Assembly (NCBI RefSeq): GCF_000282035.1
Contig: NZ_AKKA01000023.1
Span: forward strand, 62,001-126,000
Origin: Rhizobium sp. CF122
GTDB taxonomy: Bacteria; Pseudomonadota; Alphaproteobacteria; Rhizobiales; Rhizobiaceae
Direction: 5' to 3'
Length of the DNA stretch: 64,000 bases
Shown: positions 1-8,965 of the stretch, in pieces
Numbering within the stretch: position 1 is the stretch's first letter
Layout of the letters: each line of letters begins with the position of its first letter
Notes under the pieces: model-generated
The model's database searches: none
Seen by the model: only the letters and a program-made list of their open reading frames with translations
Told to the model about the DNA's origin: nothing
Translations under genes and position numbers: made by a program

Positions 1-635
1 TCGAGAAGCTCATCTTGCAGACGCGTGCGGATCAGCGGATCGAGCGCCGAGAACGGCTCGTCCATCAGCAGGATCGGTGCACCAGTCGCAAAGGCACGCG
101 CTAGGCCGACACGCTGCTGCATGCCGCCAGAGAGTTCGTTGACCTTGCGGTCGGCCCATTTCGTCAGGTTGACGAGCTCAAGTTGTTCGCCCACGCGCTT
201 CTTGCGCTCGGCTTCCGGCATACCCGCGAGCTCGAGGCCGAAGCCGACATTCTCCGCCACCGTGCGCCACGGCAGCAGCGCGAACTGCTGGAAGACCATC
301 GAGACGGTGTGCATGCGCAGGTCGCGCAAGCCCTTGGCAGTGGTCTTGTAGGGATTACAGAGGCCGTTTTGCGTTGCGACAGACACCTCGCCACGTACGA
401 CAGGCGCCAGCCCGTTCACGGCACGCAGCAAGGTCGATTTGCCGGAGCCCGAAAGGCCCATGAGGACGAGGATCTCGCCTTCCTGTACGGAGAGCGAGGC
501 ATCCGCCACGCCGAGAACGAGACCGGTCGCGGCGCCGATCTCGTCGCGATTCTTGCCCTGATCGGCCAAGGCGAGGGCGTTTTCCGGCTTGTCGCCGAAG
601 ACGATGCTGACGTTGTCGAAGCGGACCGCGGTCAT
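1..635 (-). CDS. choV: Choline/glycine betaine ABC transporter ATP-binding protein (3' end outside window)
   Basis: This ATPase powers choline or betaine uptake together with the ChoW permease. About 211 N-terminal residues are visible; the C-terminus lies beyond the left edge. The reading shows a Walker A loop (GLSGSGKST), the signature LSGGMQQRVGLARA and a Walker B (ILLMDEP), the order expected of the OpuAA/ProV family. The ATG at 633-635 overlaps the choW stop (632-634) as ATGA, so translation is probably coupled. The long N-terminal insertion before Walker A (about residues 17-50) is typical of ProV/ChoV-type ATPases. Substrate specificity is inferred from the neighbouring choX and the rhizobial gene order choX-choW-choV. 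Confidence 0.9.
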   Translation of the reverse strand, partial: MTAVRFDNVSIVFGDKPENALALADQGKNRDEIGAATGLVLGVADASLSVQEGEILVLMGLSGSGKSTLLRAVNGLAPVVRGEVSVATQNGLCNPYKTTAKGLRDLRMHTVSMVFQQFALLPWRTVAENVGFGLELAGMPEAERKKRVGEQLELVNLTKWADRKVNELSGGMQQRVGLARAFATGAPILLMDEPFSALDPLIRTRLQDELL

Positions 636-1477
636 ACGCCTTCTCCTTCACCTGTCGCACGGAACATGCGGTCGAGAATAATCGCGAGGATGACGATACA
701 GAGACCCGCCTGGAAGCCCATCGAGACATTGACCGTATTGAGCGCGCGCACCACCGGTTTTCCGAGACCATCGGCGCCGACAAGCGCCGCGATAACCACC
801 ATCGAGAGGGAAAGCATGATGGTCTGCGTGAGGCCGGCCATGATCTGAGGCATGGCGAAGGGGAGCTCGACCTTACGCAGCACCTGCATCGGCGTCGCGC
901 CGAAAGACTCCGCTGCTTCCACGAGGGACGGCGGCGTCGAGATGATGCCGAGACGCGTCAGGCGGATCGGGGCGGGGATCGCGAAGATTACGGTCGCGAT
1001 CAGACCCGGAACCATGCCGAGACCGAAGAGGATGAGCGCGGGGATGAGATAGACGAAGGTCGGGATCGTCTGCATCAGATCGAGAACCGGCCGCATGATG
1101 GAAAACACCCAGGCGCGCCGCGCACCGGCGATACCGAGTGGAATGCCGACCGCCATGCTGACAAATGTCGATGCCAGGACGAGCGCCAGCGTTTCCGTCG
1201 TTTCCTTCCAATAGCCCTGGTTCATGATCAGCAACAAGCCGAGCAGGGTGAAAACCGCGACGCCGATCGAGCGGCGTAGCCAATAAGCGATCCCAACGAT
1301 CGCAGCCAGTACGATCAAAGGATGCGGAGCCTGCAGAATGAAAAGCAACGCATTGATAACGTGCGACAAAACGAAAGCAAGCTGGTTGAAAAACCACTCA
1401 CCGCTCGACGTCAGCCAGTCGACGGTCGATTTGGCGAAAGGGCCAATAGGAATTTTGTAGTCGGTGATCCAGTTCAA
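632..1477 (-). CDS. choW: Choline/betaine ABC transporter permease
   Basis: Inner-membrane permease of 281 residues, the usual length for the ProW/OpuAB/ChoW family. Several hydrophobic helices are evident, starting near residue 45, and the cytoplasmic coupling region 'EAAESFGATPMQVLRKVELP' near residue 190 is the EAA loop that contacts the ATPase. It lies between choX (76 bp upstream, with a terminator hairpin in the gap) and choV (4 bp overlap). It is likely co-transcribed with choX, but at a lower level because of that hairpin. Confidence 0.92.
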   Translation of the reverse strand: MNWITDYKIPIGPFAKSTVDWLTSSGEWFFNQLAFVLSHVINALLFILQAPHPLIVLAAIVGIAYWLRRSIGVAVFTLLGLLLIMNQGYWKETTETLALVLASTFVSMAVGIPLGIAGARRAWVFSIMRPVLDLMQTIPTFVYLIPALILFGLGMVPGLIATVIFAIPAPIRLTRLGIISTPPSLVEAAESFGATPMQVLRKVELPFAMPQIMAGLTQTIMLSLSMVVIAALVGADGLGKPVVRALNTVNVSMGFQAGLCIVILAIILDRMFRATGEGEGV

Positions 1478-1517
1478 GGAGCGCGCCTATCCGAAAGAGC
1501 AAAGATCGAGATGAAAC

Positions 1518-1543
1518 AAAAAGGGGCGGCGAGGGCCGCCCCC
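1518..1543 (-). terminator. Intra-operon terminator/attenuator between choX and choW
   Basis: On the minus strand an 8 bp GC stem (GGGGCGGC at 1523-1530 pairing with GCCGCCCC at 1535-1542, four-base loop) is followed directly by five T residues. This has the form of an intrinsic terminator. It sits after the binding-protein gene and before the permease gene. That suggests partial termination, giving more ChoX than ChoW/ChoV. Confidence 0.7.
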
Positions 1544-1553
1544 TTCATCAGTT

Positions 1554-2507
1554 TCAAAGGCCGAGGCCCGACTTCACGGCGGTAAGGGCGTCCTTGCCGT
1601 CCTTGGTCGTAACGCCTGCGAGCCACGGATCGACTGCGTTCGGATTTGCCTTCAGCCACTCGGTCGCGGCGACCTGCGGATCCTCACCATCGTTGAGGAT
1701 CTTGCCCATGATCTGGTTTTCCATTTCCAGATTGAACTTCAGGTTCGAGACGAACTTGCCGACGTTGGGGCATTCGGTGGTGTAGCCGGCGCGGGTGTTG
1801 GTGTAGACCGTCGCGCCGCCGAAATTTGGACCGAAGGTGCTGTCACCGCCCGTCAGGTAAGTCATCTTGAAGTTCTCGTTCATGGGGTGGGGTGCCCAAC
1901 CCAGGAATACGACCGGCTTGCCTTCCTTCTCGGCGCGGGCGACCTGTGCCAGCATGCCTTGTTCGGAGGACTCGACGAGCTCAAGGCCGCCCATTCCCAT
2001 CTCGTTCTTTTCGATCAGGGTCATCACGAGGCGGTTGCCGTCGTTGCCGGGCTCGATCCCGAAGATCTTGCCGTCGAGTTCATCCTTGTGCTTGCCGATA
2101 TCGCTGAAATCCTTGATGCCGAGTTCAGCGCCCTTGGCATTGGTCGCGAGCGTGTATTTGGCGCCCTCGAGGTTGACGCCGAGGGAAACGACCGTCTTCT
2201 CATCGAGGTAGGGCTGGACATCCTTCGCCTGAGCCGGCATCCAGTTGCCGAGGAACACGTCAATGTCCTTGTTCTTCAGCGACTGATAGGTGACCGGAAC
2301 CGAAAGAACCTTGATATCAGGCTCGTAGCCGAGGTTCTTCAGAATGACTGCGGCCGTGGCGGTGGTTGCGGTGATATCAGTCCAGCCAACGTCGGAAAGA
2401 CGGACGGCGGAGCAGCTATCGGGGTCTGCGGCAAATGCTGCTGTTGCGACAGAGAGAGCGGCAACTGCGGTGGCGGTGGTCAGTTTGAATGCGCTTGTCG
2501 TTTTCAT
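1554..2507 (-). CDS. choX: Choline-binding periplasmic protein of ABC transporter
   Basis: Periplasmic substrate-binding protein (OpuAC/ProX-type fold) of 317 residues. The chosen ATG at 2507 gives a clean signal peptide (MKTTSAFKLTTATAVAALS..., cleavage near AFA-AD) and has a GGGAG ribosome site 7 bases upstream. A longer reading from 2540 would add 11 polar residues ahead of the signal and is rejected. The mature part starts with a paired cysteine region (PDSC) and 'VRLSDVGWTDITATTATA', typical of choline/betaine binders. It is the first gene of the choXWV operon, divergent from tdk. Confidence 0.92.
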   Translation of the reverse strand: MKTTSAFKLTTATAVAALSVATAAFAADPDSCSAVRLSDVGWTDITATTATAAVILKNLGYEPDIKVLSVPVTYQSLKNKDIDVFLGNWMPAQAKDVQPYLDEKTVVSLGVNLEGAKYTLATNAKGAELGIKDFSDIGKHKDELDGKIFGIEPGNDGNRLVMTLIEKNEMGMGGLELVESSEQGMLAQVARAEKEGKPVVFLGWAPHPMNENFKMTYLTGGDSTFGPNFGGATVYTNTRAGYTTECPNVGKFVSNLKFNLEMENQIMGKILNDGEDPQVAATEWLKANPNAVDPWLAGVTTKDGKDALTAVKSGLGL

Positions 2508-2743
2508 TTTTAGACTCCCAGTCTTGCGTTCCCAAGCCAATCACCAATAACCGAGTTTGACAAGCGATCTGAGCGCGTTTGCGCCGCATTGCAGTACCCG
2601 ATTGCGACGTGGGGCATTTTTCGCGGAGTGCCGGGTTTTCAAGGCTTTTGGCGGTTTTTGGCCGCGATTTTCCTGTGATTATCAAAATGAGGGACTTTTC
2701 TTCGCAGTTTCGAGCTTCCAAGAAGCGAAAGACGGAGAAAACG

Positions 2744-3346
2744 ATGGCAAAACTCTATTTCAACTACTCGACCATGAACGCCGGCAAGTCGACGATGCTG
2801 CTGCAAGCCTCCTATAATTACGAGGAGCGCGGCATGCGTGTCGTTTTGCTGATCGCGGCCTTCGATGAGCGCGCCGGAAAAGGGATTATCGGCTCTAGGA
2901 TCGGGCTGCAGGCGAGCGCCGTGGCCTTCGAACCGGAAGCAGACTTGCAGGCCTTGATTGGCGAACTCAGCAAGGAGGGGGAGCCAATCGCTTGCGTCTT
3001 CGTCGACGAAGCTCACTTCATGACGCGCGAGCATGTCTGGCAGCTTGCCCGGATCGTCGACCGGATGAACATTCCGGTCATGGTCTATGGTCTCAGGACC
3101 GACTTCCAGGGGAAGCTGTTTCCTGCGTCTGAGGAGCTTCTCGCGATCGCAGACGAGATGCGTGAAGTGCGGACCATCTGCCATTGCGGACGCAAGGCGA
3201 CGATGGTGGTGCGCCTCGACGCAGAAGGAAAGGTGCTGCGCGAAGGCGCGCAGATCGATGTCGGGGGCAACGAAAAGTACGTATCGCTTTGCCGGCGGCA
3301 TTGGGATGATGCCATGAACGGGCAATGGCTCGCCGAGGCGGTGTGA
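2744..3346 (+). CDS. tdk: Thymidine kinase (type II)
   Basis: Phosphorylates thymidine to dTMP in the pyrimidine salvage pathway (EC 2.7.1.21). The protein has 200 residues. Visible features are the P-loop NAGKST at residues 12-17, the catalytic glutamate in 'CVFVDEAHF' (E89), and a zinc site formed by C146, C148, C183 and H186 (ICHCG ... SLCRRH). All key residues of the bacterial type II family are present. The ATG at 2744 is preceded by GGAG with a suitable spacer; an in-frame extension to 2579 lacks family similarity and is discarded. Confidence 0.95.
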   Translation: MAKLYFNYSTMNAGKSTMLLQASYNYEERGMRVVLLIAAFDERAGKGIIGSRIGLQASAVAFEPEADLQALIGELSKEGEPIACVFVDEAHFMTREHVWQLARIVDRMNIPVMVYGLRTDFQGKLFPASEELLAIADEMREVRTICHCGRKATMVVRLDAEGKVLREGAQIDVGGNEKYVSLCRRHWDDAMNGQWLAEAV

Positions 3347-3420
3347 GTGTTCCTCAAATCGATTCCGGTTTGTCGGCTTATGCGCTAGGTTCGCGGTAAC
3401 CGATTCATGGAGGCGTTCCG

Positions 3421-4494
3421 GTGCGCAAGCCTTTCTCCTTCGACACGCAGCTGGAAGCCGCGCGAGCGCTCGTGGAACAGCTGCGTCTTGAAGCCAGGGT
3501 CTGCGTCGATTTCGTCAGCGAGTTTGCGCGCCAAGGGGCCGCCGTCGATGATGAGCGCTTCCTTGTCGAGAACGGGCGCTTCCAGGCGTTTGTCACAAAC
3601 GGCGCGAGCCTGACCAATCTGCTGGCGGAACTCGTATCCGTCCTCGACACGCTGACGGTCAAGGTTTCAGCGGATCTCGACAGTTTCCGCGGCCTGACGA
3701 CAGGCGAGAAATTCATCGGTCGCTTTTCGCGTCAGCGGATGTGGCGTCGCCATAGCGCGCGGGTGCGCGCCGCCCCGGTTGTGGAGCGGCTGCGCGACCT
3801 GCTGGTGAAGTCGAACGAAACCGCTGCTGTCATTGTGAGCTACCGCACGATTGTGATCGACTTTCACAAGTTGGGGGAGCATGGGTTGATCGGCATCGTC
3901 GAGCAGCGCCGTCGGCTTGTCGACAAGATCGATATCGCGCGCCTGCGCATTCGGGAATTGAATGCCAAGGCGCTGACGAAGCAGGGCAGGATCGGTCTTT
4001 ATGGAAGCAAGGCCGAATGGGAACGTATGGAACAGGAGCGGCGCGCCCTGAAGAGCGAAGCCGACCGCGTTGCCGAGGAAGAACGCGGAATGCGCGAGGA
4101 TAGCCAGCGCCGCGAACGCTTCATCAATCTCTTCCAGGTTTTCGTCGATGCGCTGAATAGCCAGGTGGGCCGGTGCAACGCCCTCACGCGCAAGATGGTG
4201 ATCGACACCGAAGAGCGGCTTTTGATCTATCAGGCACAGGTGGACACGGACATTCCCGGGTCGAAGGTCCAGATTTCGGCGGAACTCTTTCCCGCCATTG
4301 CCGGTCCGATTGAACTGTTTGAGCGCAATATGCTGGTGCCGCAGGAACTGGAGCATCGCAAGCGGACCGCCGACGCCGTCTTCGCGAGTAAGTTCGAGAC
4401 CTTCCAGCGGGAGCCGGAGGAGGGCTCCGGAGGGCCGATCATCGATACGACGAAAATCTCCAAGCGCCTTCGCTTCCGCCTCCTGCGCCCCTAG
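3421..4494 (+). CDS. Hypothetical coiled-coil-rich protein
   Basis: A 357-residue protein that I do not recognise. It has no signal peptide and no hydrophobic segment. It is rich in charged helices: residues ~195-235 (around 'EWERMEQERRALKSEADR') look like a coiled coil, and the C-terminus is basic (KRLRFRLLRP). The GTG start at 3421 is supported by GGAGG at 3410-3414. It sits between tdk and a DUF2333 protein on the same strand, with about 75-100 bp gaps. Probably a cytoplasmic rhizobial protein of unknown role. Confidence 0.8.
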   Translation: MRKPFSFDTQLEAARALVEQLRLEARVCVDFVSEFARQGAAVDDERFLVENGRFQAFVTNGASLTNLLAELVSVLDTLTVKVSADLDSFRGLTTGEKFIGRFSRQRMWRRHSARVRAAPVVERLRDLLVKSNETAAVIVSYRTIVIDFHKLGEHGLIGIVEQRRRLVDKIDIARLRIRELNAKALTKQGRIGLYGSKAEWERMEQERRALKSEADRVAEEERGMREDSQRRERFINLFQVFVDALNSQVGRCNALTRKMVIDTEERLLIYQAQVDTDIPGSKVQISAELFPAIAGPIELFERNMLVPQELEHRKRTADAVFASKFETFQREPEEGSGGPIIDTTKISKRLRFRLLRP

Positions 4495-4596
4495 CTCCTG
4501 AAGAAACAATAATATCAGCACGATATTGTCCTTCCCGGAGCGAGCGCATATGTCAGTGCGCAGACACTGTCTGCCCATCACGGCAAGGAGAAGAGG

Positions 4597-5721
4597 ATGC
4601 TCGACCGGATCGCCGGTTTTTTCAGGCTGATCGGCCGGACCATCGCACGCTGGGCGCGGATCTTCTTCGCCTGGGCTTTCTGGCCATTTATCGCCGCCCG
4701 TGGCTGGTACGTTCAGCGGACCTGGATGGTCCGGTTGCCGATCCTTGGTTTTATCGGGCTGCTTACCGTTCTTTATTGCTATTTCATCTGGCAGACGCAG
4801 GTCTGGTCCGGCTTCAACCCGTCCTTCGTGAATGAGTACAGGCTTTCCGAACGCAAGGTGCCGGCTGGGCAGGAACTGCCGGCAACAGACGACGCGGCGG
4901 CGACGAAGACCTGCCAGCGCTCGGCCATCGTCGATGTCGCGGCCGATCTGACGGACTTCAACGTCAATCAGAATGCGTGGATCTCCTCCATGCTCCTCTA
5001 TCGTCTCGGCTTCTTCGGCATCGACTGGGATCACACGCCGTTCCTCGACAACAAGGCGTCGTTCCAGCGTGGCGTGAACCAGGCGGTTCGTCGCACCTCG
5101 GTCGAACTCGTCGATACGCTTGGCCGCGTACGGGGCACGTCGGGGATCAACAACGATCTGCAAAAGGCACGCGGCAATCTGCAGTTCGATGAGTACAGCT
5201 GGTATTTCGGACTCGATCCGTTCGGGCCGAAGACGCCGACACCAAGCTATTATCGTTCCGCTCTCGAAAGCCTGCGCAAATTCAATGCCGACTTGGCCGC
5301 TTGCAATGCGATCTTCGATGGACGCGCGGATAACCTGATCCAGTTCATCGACCGCATCGCCAACGATCTCGGCAGCACCTCGGATGTGCTTGCGGACCGC
5401 TCGCAGAACCATCATCGCGGCTGGTTCGATACGCGCGCCGACGACCGCTTCTGGTTCGCCTATGGGCAGCTCTATGCCTACTACGCGATCCTTGCCGCCG
5501 CGCAGTCCGACTTTTCCCAGGTCGTCGCGGAACGCAATCTGGGCGCCATATTCGGCGCAACGATGAGGCAGTTCCAAGCCGCCTTGCAGATCCAGCCCGC
5601 AATCATTTCCAATGGTCGGGAAGACGGTTGGATCATGCCGAGCCATCTGGCGACGATGGGCTTCTACATTCTCCGCGTCCGGTCGAATCTCGTCGAGATT
5701 CGCTCCGTGCTCGATCGCTGA
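4597..5721 (+). CDS. DUF2333 family membrane-anchored protein
   Basis: A 374-residue protein with one N-terminal membrane span (about residues 48-68, 'LPILGFIGLLTVLYCYFIW') followed by a large, probably periplasmic domain. The pattern (NPSFVNEY..., IVDVAADLTDFNVNQNAWISSMLLY..., FGIDWDHTPFLDNKASFQRGVNQAVRR) matches what I know of DUF2333, a conserved proteobacterial family of unknown function. Start ATG at 4597 follows AAGGAGAAGAGG, a strong ribosome site. No enzymatic motif is evident. Confidence 0.85.
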   Translation: MLDRIAGFFRLIGRTIARWARIFFAWAFWPFIAARGWYVQRTWMVRLPILGFIGLLTVLYCYFIWQTQVWSGFNPSFVNEYRLSERKVPAGQELPATDDAAATKTCQRSAIVDVAADLTDFNVNQNAWISSMLLYRLGFFGIDWDHTPFLDNKASFQRGVNQAVRRTSVELVDTLGRVRGTSGINNDLQKARGNLQFDEYSWYFGLDPFGPKTPTPSYYRSALESLRKFNADLAACNAIFDGRADNLIQFIDRIANDLGSTSDVLADRSQNHHRGWFDTRADDRFWFAYGQLYAYYAILAAAQSDFSQVVAERNLGAIFGATMRQFQAALQIQPAIISNGREDGWIMPSHLATMGFYILRVRSNLVEIRSVLDR

Positions 5722-5730
5722 GCGTCTTGC

Positions 5731-6480
5731 TCAGTTGATCAGCTTCATCCGGATCGCCTTGGCGACAAGTTGCGTTCGATTTACACAGTCGAGCTTCTTG
5801 ATGGCGCTCGTCATGTAGGCATTCACGGTGTGATCCGACAACGAAAGGATCTGGCCGATCTCGATCGACGTTTTTCCCTGTGCCGTCCAGCGGACGACCT
5901 CCCGTTCGCGGGCAGAAAGGGGCGTGTGCTCCGTAACCTTCGATTGCTTCGTGCGGTTATAGGCGTCGAGCAGATGGAGGGTCACCATCGTGAGTTCGTT
6001 GAGCTCGGTTTGTCCGAGCACCGGGCGATCACCGGCCAGCCAGAACAGGATTCGCTCACCGTCGCGTGTATATGCGGGGACAGCAACGCCCGTCGGTATG
6101 CCGAAGTCATGCAGAAGTTTACTCAACTCATGCGGGAAAATGTCGGCAGAGGAGTTGTCGGAAAGGCTCCACGAGCGCGGCAGGGCCGAGTCGCCCATTC
6201 CGGTCGACAGCATGGGAAAACGCATGATGCGGGCGCGGTCGAATTGGCTGTAGTATGTGGACGGAAGCGACGTTTCAATGAGGAGGGCTTTGAGAAGAAC
6301 GCTTTCAGGAGCGGGAGCAAGCATCAACGTGACATGCCGGAAGCCATAGGCGCGCGCTACTCTGACGAGAATTTGCGCGAATTCGGCCTTGGTATTGACA
6401 GTTGAAATCTCTGTGGCCAGAGACAGCTGCCTTTCCGAGGTAGTCATGTAAGACATTAATGCGTCCCTGCTTACCTTCAT
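5731..6480 (-). CDS. LuxR-type transcriptional regulator with N-terminal autoinducer-like domain
   Basis: A 249-residue regulator. The C-terminal ~65 residues are a clear GerE/LuxR helix-turn-helix (LSAREREVVRWTAQGKTSIE ... SDHTVNAYMTSAIKKL). The N-terminal ~170 residues have the layout of an autoinducer-binding domain, but key ligand residues differ. Where TraR/LuxR have a W..Y pair and then DP, this protein has 'STYYSQF' and 'MRFPML', so the ligand Asp is missing; a later Trp (PRSW) is kept. It may bind another ligand or none. No luxI-type synthase is in the window, so it would be a solo. It is convergent with the DUF2333 gene. Confidence 0.85.
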   Translation of the reverse strand: MKVSRDALMSYMTTSERQLSLATEISTVNTKAEFAQILVRVARAYGFRHVTLMLAPAPESVLLKALLIETSLPSTYYSQFDRARIMRFPMLSTGMGDSALPRSWSLSDNSSADIFPHELSKLLHDFGIPTGVAVPAYTRDGERILFWLAGDRPVLGQTELNELTMVTLHLLDAYNRTKQSKVTEHTPLSAREREVVRWTAQGKTSIEIGQILSLSDHTVNAYMTSAIKKLDCVNRTQLVAKAIRMKLIN

Positions 6481-6498
6481 TTCAGCGCCATAGAATAT

Positions 6499-6516
6499 GC
6501 AAACTGATATATTTGC
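6499..6516. promoter_or_regulatory. 18 bp inverted repeat upstream of the luxR-type gene
   Basis: The sequence GCAAACTGATATATTTGC carries perfect 5-base arms (GCAAA / TTTGC) around an 8-base AT-rich centre. It lies 19-36 bp upstream of the regulator's ATG. Its 18 bp size and position fit an operator for a LuxR-type dimer, perhaps autoregulatory. This is inference from geometry only; the arms do not match the classical lux or tra boxes. Confidence 0.35.
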
Positions 6517-6977
6517 TAGTGCGAAACGGCGGGGTCTGCAGCGATTAATTTCAAATGTATTACTTTAACCACAGGATCGTCCTATGGTTGCGCCATCCCC
6601 TATTCAAAACGCAACCCAAGGAGACGGAAGTGGCTTTCCGCGCAAGCGCTCCAGGAAAATATGCAGGGTTCGTCGGGGGGGCGCCAGCGCCTGCGAATCA
6701 CGTCACGATCAGATCTTGTCCGTCGCCTTCGCCTTTTTCGCTAGCTGCTCGAGGAAGCCGAGCATGACCGCAGAGAGGACGGATGCCAGGACGCGCTCGG
6801 CAATGAGTTCGAGTGATTTCATGTCTTGTCGTGCCACGTCTAGAATCAATGTCTGACTGATAGCGGCTTGGATAAGCGCTGGGCAACCAGCGCACTATTC
6901 ACAGTCGCGGCATATTTCGCTATCCCGTTGAAACAAAGGTGGCGCCGATCGAGCGCACAGGCCAGTGGGGAAACGGG
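6517..6977. other. Intergenic stretch before fhs
   Basis: About 460 bp with no long credible gene. It holds the upstream region of the luxR-type gene, a possible 37-codon minus-strand ORF (6709-6822) and the 5' region of fhs. A plus-strand reading from GTG 6631 has an AAGGAG-like site in front but yields a low-complexity 45-residue product and runs antisense to the small ORF, so I do not call it. I see no riboswitch fold or tRNA here. Confidence 0.5.
6709..6822 (-). CDS. Possible 37-residue small amphipathic/hydrophobic protein
   Basis: An ATG at 6822 opens 37 codons ending in TGA at 6709-6711. The product begins MKSLELIAERVLASVLSAVM and ends with a lysine-rich tail (QLAKKAKATDKI). That is a plausible single amphipathic or membrane helix followed by a basic C-terminus, the usual shape of a small bacterial membrane protein. 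The codons favour G/C at the third position. No good Shine-Dalgarno is visible, so the call is weak. It is oriented away from fhs. Confidence 0.3.
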   Translation of the reverse strand: MKSLELIAERVLASVLSAVMLGFLEQLAKKAKATDKI

Positions 6978-8657
6978 ATGGCAGCCTACAAATCCGACAT
7001 CGAGATTGCGCGCGCGGCGGAGAAAAAACCGATCTTCGAGATCGGTGCAAAGCTCGGCATTCCGGCCGAGCAACTGGCGCCATACGGGCATGACAAGGCC
7101 AAGCTCAGCGCGCAATTCATTGCGGCACAGGCCGAGAAGCCTGATGGCAGGTTGATCCTCGTCACGGCAATCAATCCGACACCCGCAGGCGAGGGCAAGA
7201 CGACGACGACCGTCGGCCTCGGCGATGGGTTGAACCGGATCGGCAAGAAGGCGATCGTCTGCATCCGTGAGGCTTCGCTCGGACCATGCTTCGGGGTCAA
7301 GGGCGGCGCTGCCGGTGGCGGCTATGCGCAAGTCATTCCGATGGAAGACATCAACCTGCATTTCACCGGCGATTTCCATGCGATCACCTCGGCCCACAAT
7401 CTGCTCGCGGCGATGATCGACAATCACATCTATTGGGGCAACGAGCAGGATATCGATCTCAGGCGCGTCACGTGGCGGCGCGTGATGGACATGAACGACA
7501 GGGCGCTGCGCGAGATGGTCTCCTCGCTTGGTGGGGTCGCCAACGGCTTTCCCAGGCAGAACGGCTTCGACATCACGGTGGCCTCCGAGGTGATGGCCAT
7601 TCTTTGCCTCGCCACGGACCTCAAGGATCTGGAGGAGCGCCTCGGCAACATCATCGTCGGCTACCGGCGCGACAAGACGGCCGTCTATGCCCGCGACCTG
7701 AAGGCCGATGGGGCCATGGCCGTTCTCCTGAAGGATGCCTTGCAGCCGAACCTTGTCCAGACGCTGGAAAACAATCCGGCCTTCGTGCATGGCGGCCCGT
7801 TCGCCAATATCGCGCATGGCTGCAACTCGGTGATCGCCACGAAGACGGCGCTGAAGCTCGGCGACTATGTCGTGACGGAAGCGGGTTTCGGCGCCGATCT
7901 CGGGGCCGAAAAATTCTTCGACATCAAATGCCGAAAGGCGGGACTGAAACCGGATGCCGCCGTTATTGTCGCGACGGTGCGCGCACTCAAGATGAATGGC
8001 GGCGTGACGAAGAACGATCTCGGAACGGAGAATGTCGCCGCGCTGAAGAAGGGCTGCTCCAACCTCGGCCGCCATGTCGCCAACGTTCGCAAGTTCGGCG
8101 TTCCCGTCGTCGTCGCCATCAATCATTTTGTCTCGGATACGGATGCGGAAATCGCAGCCGTGAAAGAGTATGTCTCGCGCCTCGGGGCGGAGGCGATCCT
8201 CTGCCGGCACTGGGCCAAGGGGTCTGCCGGCATCGAGGAACTCGCCTACAAGGTGGTCGAGCTTGCGGAATCGGGACAGTCGAGATTCGAGCCGCTCTAT
8301 CCCGACGATGTCTCCCTGTTCGAGAAGATCGAGATCGTGGCCTCGAAGATTTACCACGCAGGCGAGGTGACCGCTGACAAGGCGGTGAGGGACCAGTTGC
8401 TTGCCTGGGAGGAGCAGGGCTACGGGCACCTGCCGGTCTGCATGGCGAAGACGCAATACTCCTTTTCGACCGATCCGAACCTGCGCGGCGCGCCGGAAGG
8501 ACATATCGTGCCGGTCCGCGAAGTCCGCCTCTCGGCAGGCGCTGGCTTCGTGGTGGCCATCACCGGCGAGATCATGACCATGCCTGGTTTGCCAAGATCG
8601 CCCTCGGCGGAGCGGATTTACCTCAATGATCAGGGCTATATCGAGGGCTTGTTCTGA
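6978..8657 (+). CDS. fhs: Formate--tetrahydrofolate ligase
   Basis: Makes 10-formyl-THF from formate, THF and ATP (EC 6.3.4.3) for one-carbon metabolism. The 559-residue length is normal for the family. A P-loop (TPAGEGKTT, residues 68-76) lies near the N-terminus, followed by '[20 protein letters not shown]' and the typical C-terminus with MPGLPRSP. The start ATG at 6978 has a purine-rich GGGG/GGG stretch just upstream; an in-frame ATG at 6939 would add 13 residues without family support. It appears monocistronic. Confidence 0.95.
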   Translation: MAAYKSDIEIARAAEKKPIFEIGAKLGIPAEQLAPYGHDKAKLSAQFIAAQAEKPDGRLILVTAINPTPAGEGKTTTTVGLGDGLNRIGKKAIVCIREASLGPCFGVKGGAAGGGYAQVIPMEDINLHFTGDFHAITSAHNLLAAMIDNHIYWGNEQDIDLRRVTWRRVMDMNDRALREMVSSLGGVANGFPRQNGFDITVASEVMAILCLATDLKDLEERLGNIIVGYRRDKTAVYARDLKADGAMAVLLKDALQPNLVQTLENNPAFVHGGPFANIAHGCNSVIATKTALKLGDYVVTEAGFGADLGAEKFFDIKCRKAGLKPDAAVIVATVRALKMNGGVTKNDLGTENVAALKKGCSNLGRHVANVRKFGVPVVVAINHFVSDTDAEIAAVKEYVSRLGAEAILCRHWAKGSAGIEELAYKVVELAESGQSRFEPLYPDDVSLFEKIEIVASKIYHAGEVTADKAVRDQLLAWEEQGYGHLPVCMAKTQYSFSTDPNLRGAPEGHIVPVREVRLSAGAGFVVAITGEIMTMPGLPRSPSAERIYLNDQGYIEGLF

Positions 8658-8965
8658 TCGGGCGTTGAGAAACCGATTGAAAGGGCTCGGATCTTGATTC
8701 AGCGTTGGTGTCTAGGCCTCTGGCTTTTTGGCATTTGCCAGGCAGGAGCTTGCTGTCGCTGCCGCTCAAGTGCTAAATCCAAGGCGTCGAAAAAGGCAGG
8801 GTCGGATATGGTAAGCACGGCCCCTTCCGCAAGGAAGCTCTGATCCGCACCACTATTCCAGTGCATGTGAGAACCCGCGACGAGAAACGGCGCATCCCGC
8901 GCCGCTCTCGGCGGATTCAATGCGCGTTATACGTCGTTCCGCCGGGCAACCCGAACGAATGAACA
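8658..8965. other. Intergenic region with a possible minus-strand gene relic
   Basis: About 308 bp between fhs and the VOC gene. On the minus strand a 73-codon frame (8699-8920) can be read from a TTG, with an in-frame TAA just upstream. Its product contains 'FLVAGSHMHWNSGAD' and 'AVLTISDPAFFDALDLAL', which reads like real protein rather than antisense noise. It has no ribosome site and no ATG. It may be the 3' remnant of a lost gene. I could not name the family. Confidence 0.3.

Noticed and set aside
3667..5646. 659-codon open frame on the minus strand
   Set aside because: Antisense to two well-supported genes (3421-4494 and 4597-5721) with ribosome sites; long antisense frames are expected in GC-rich DNA with strong codon bias.
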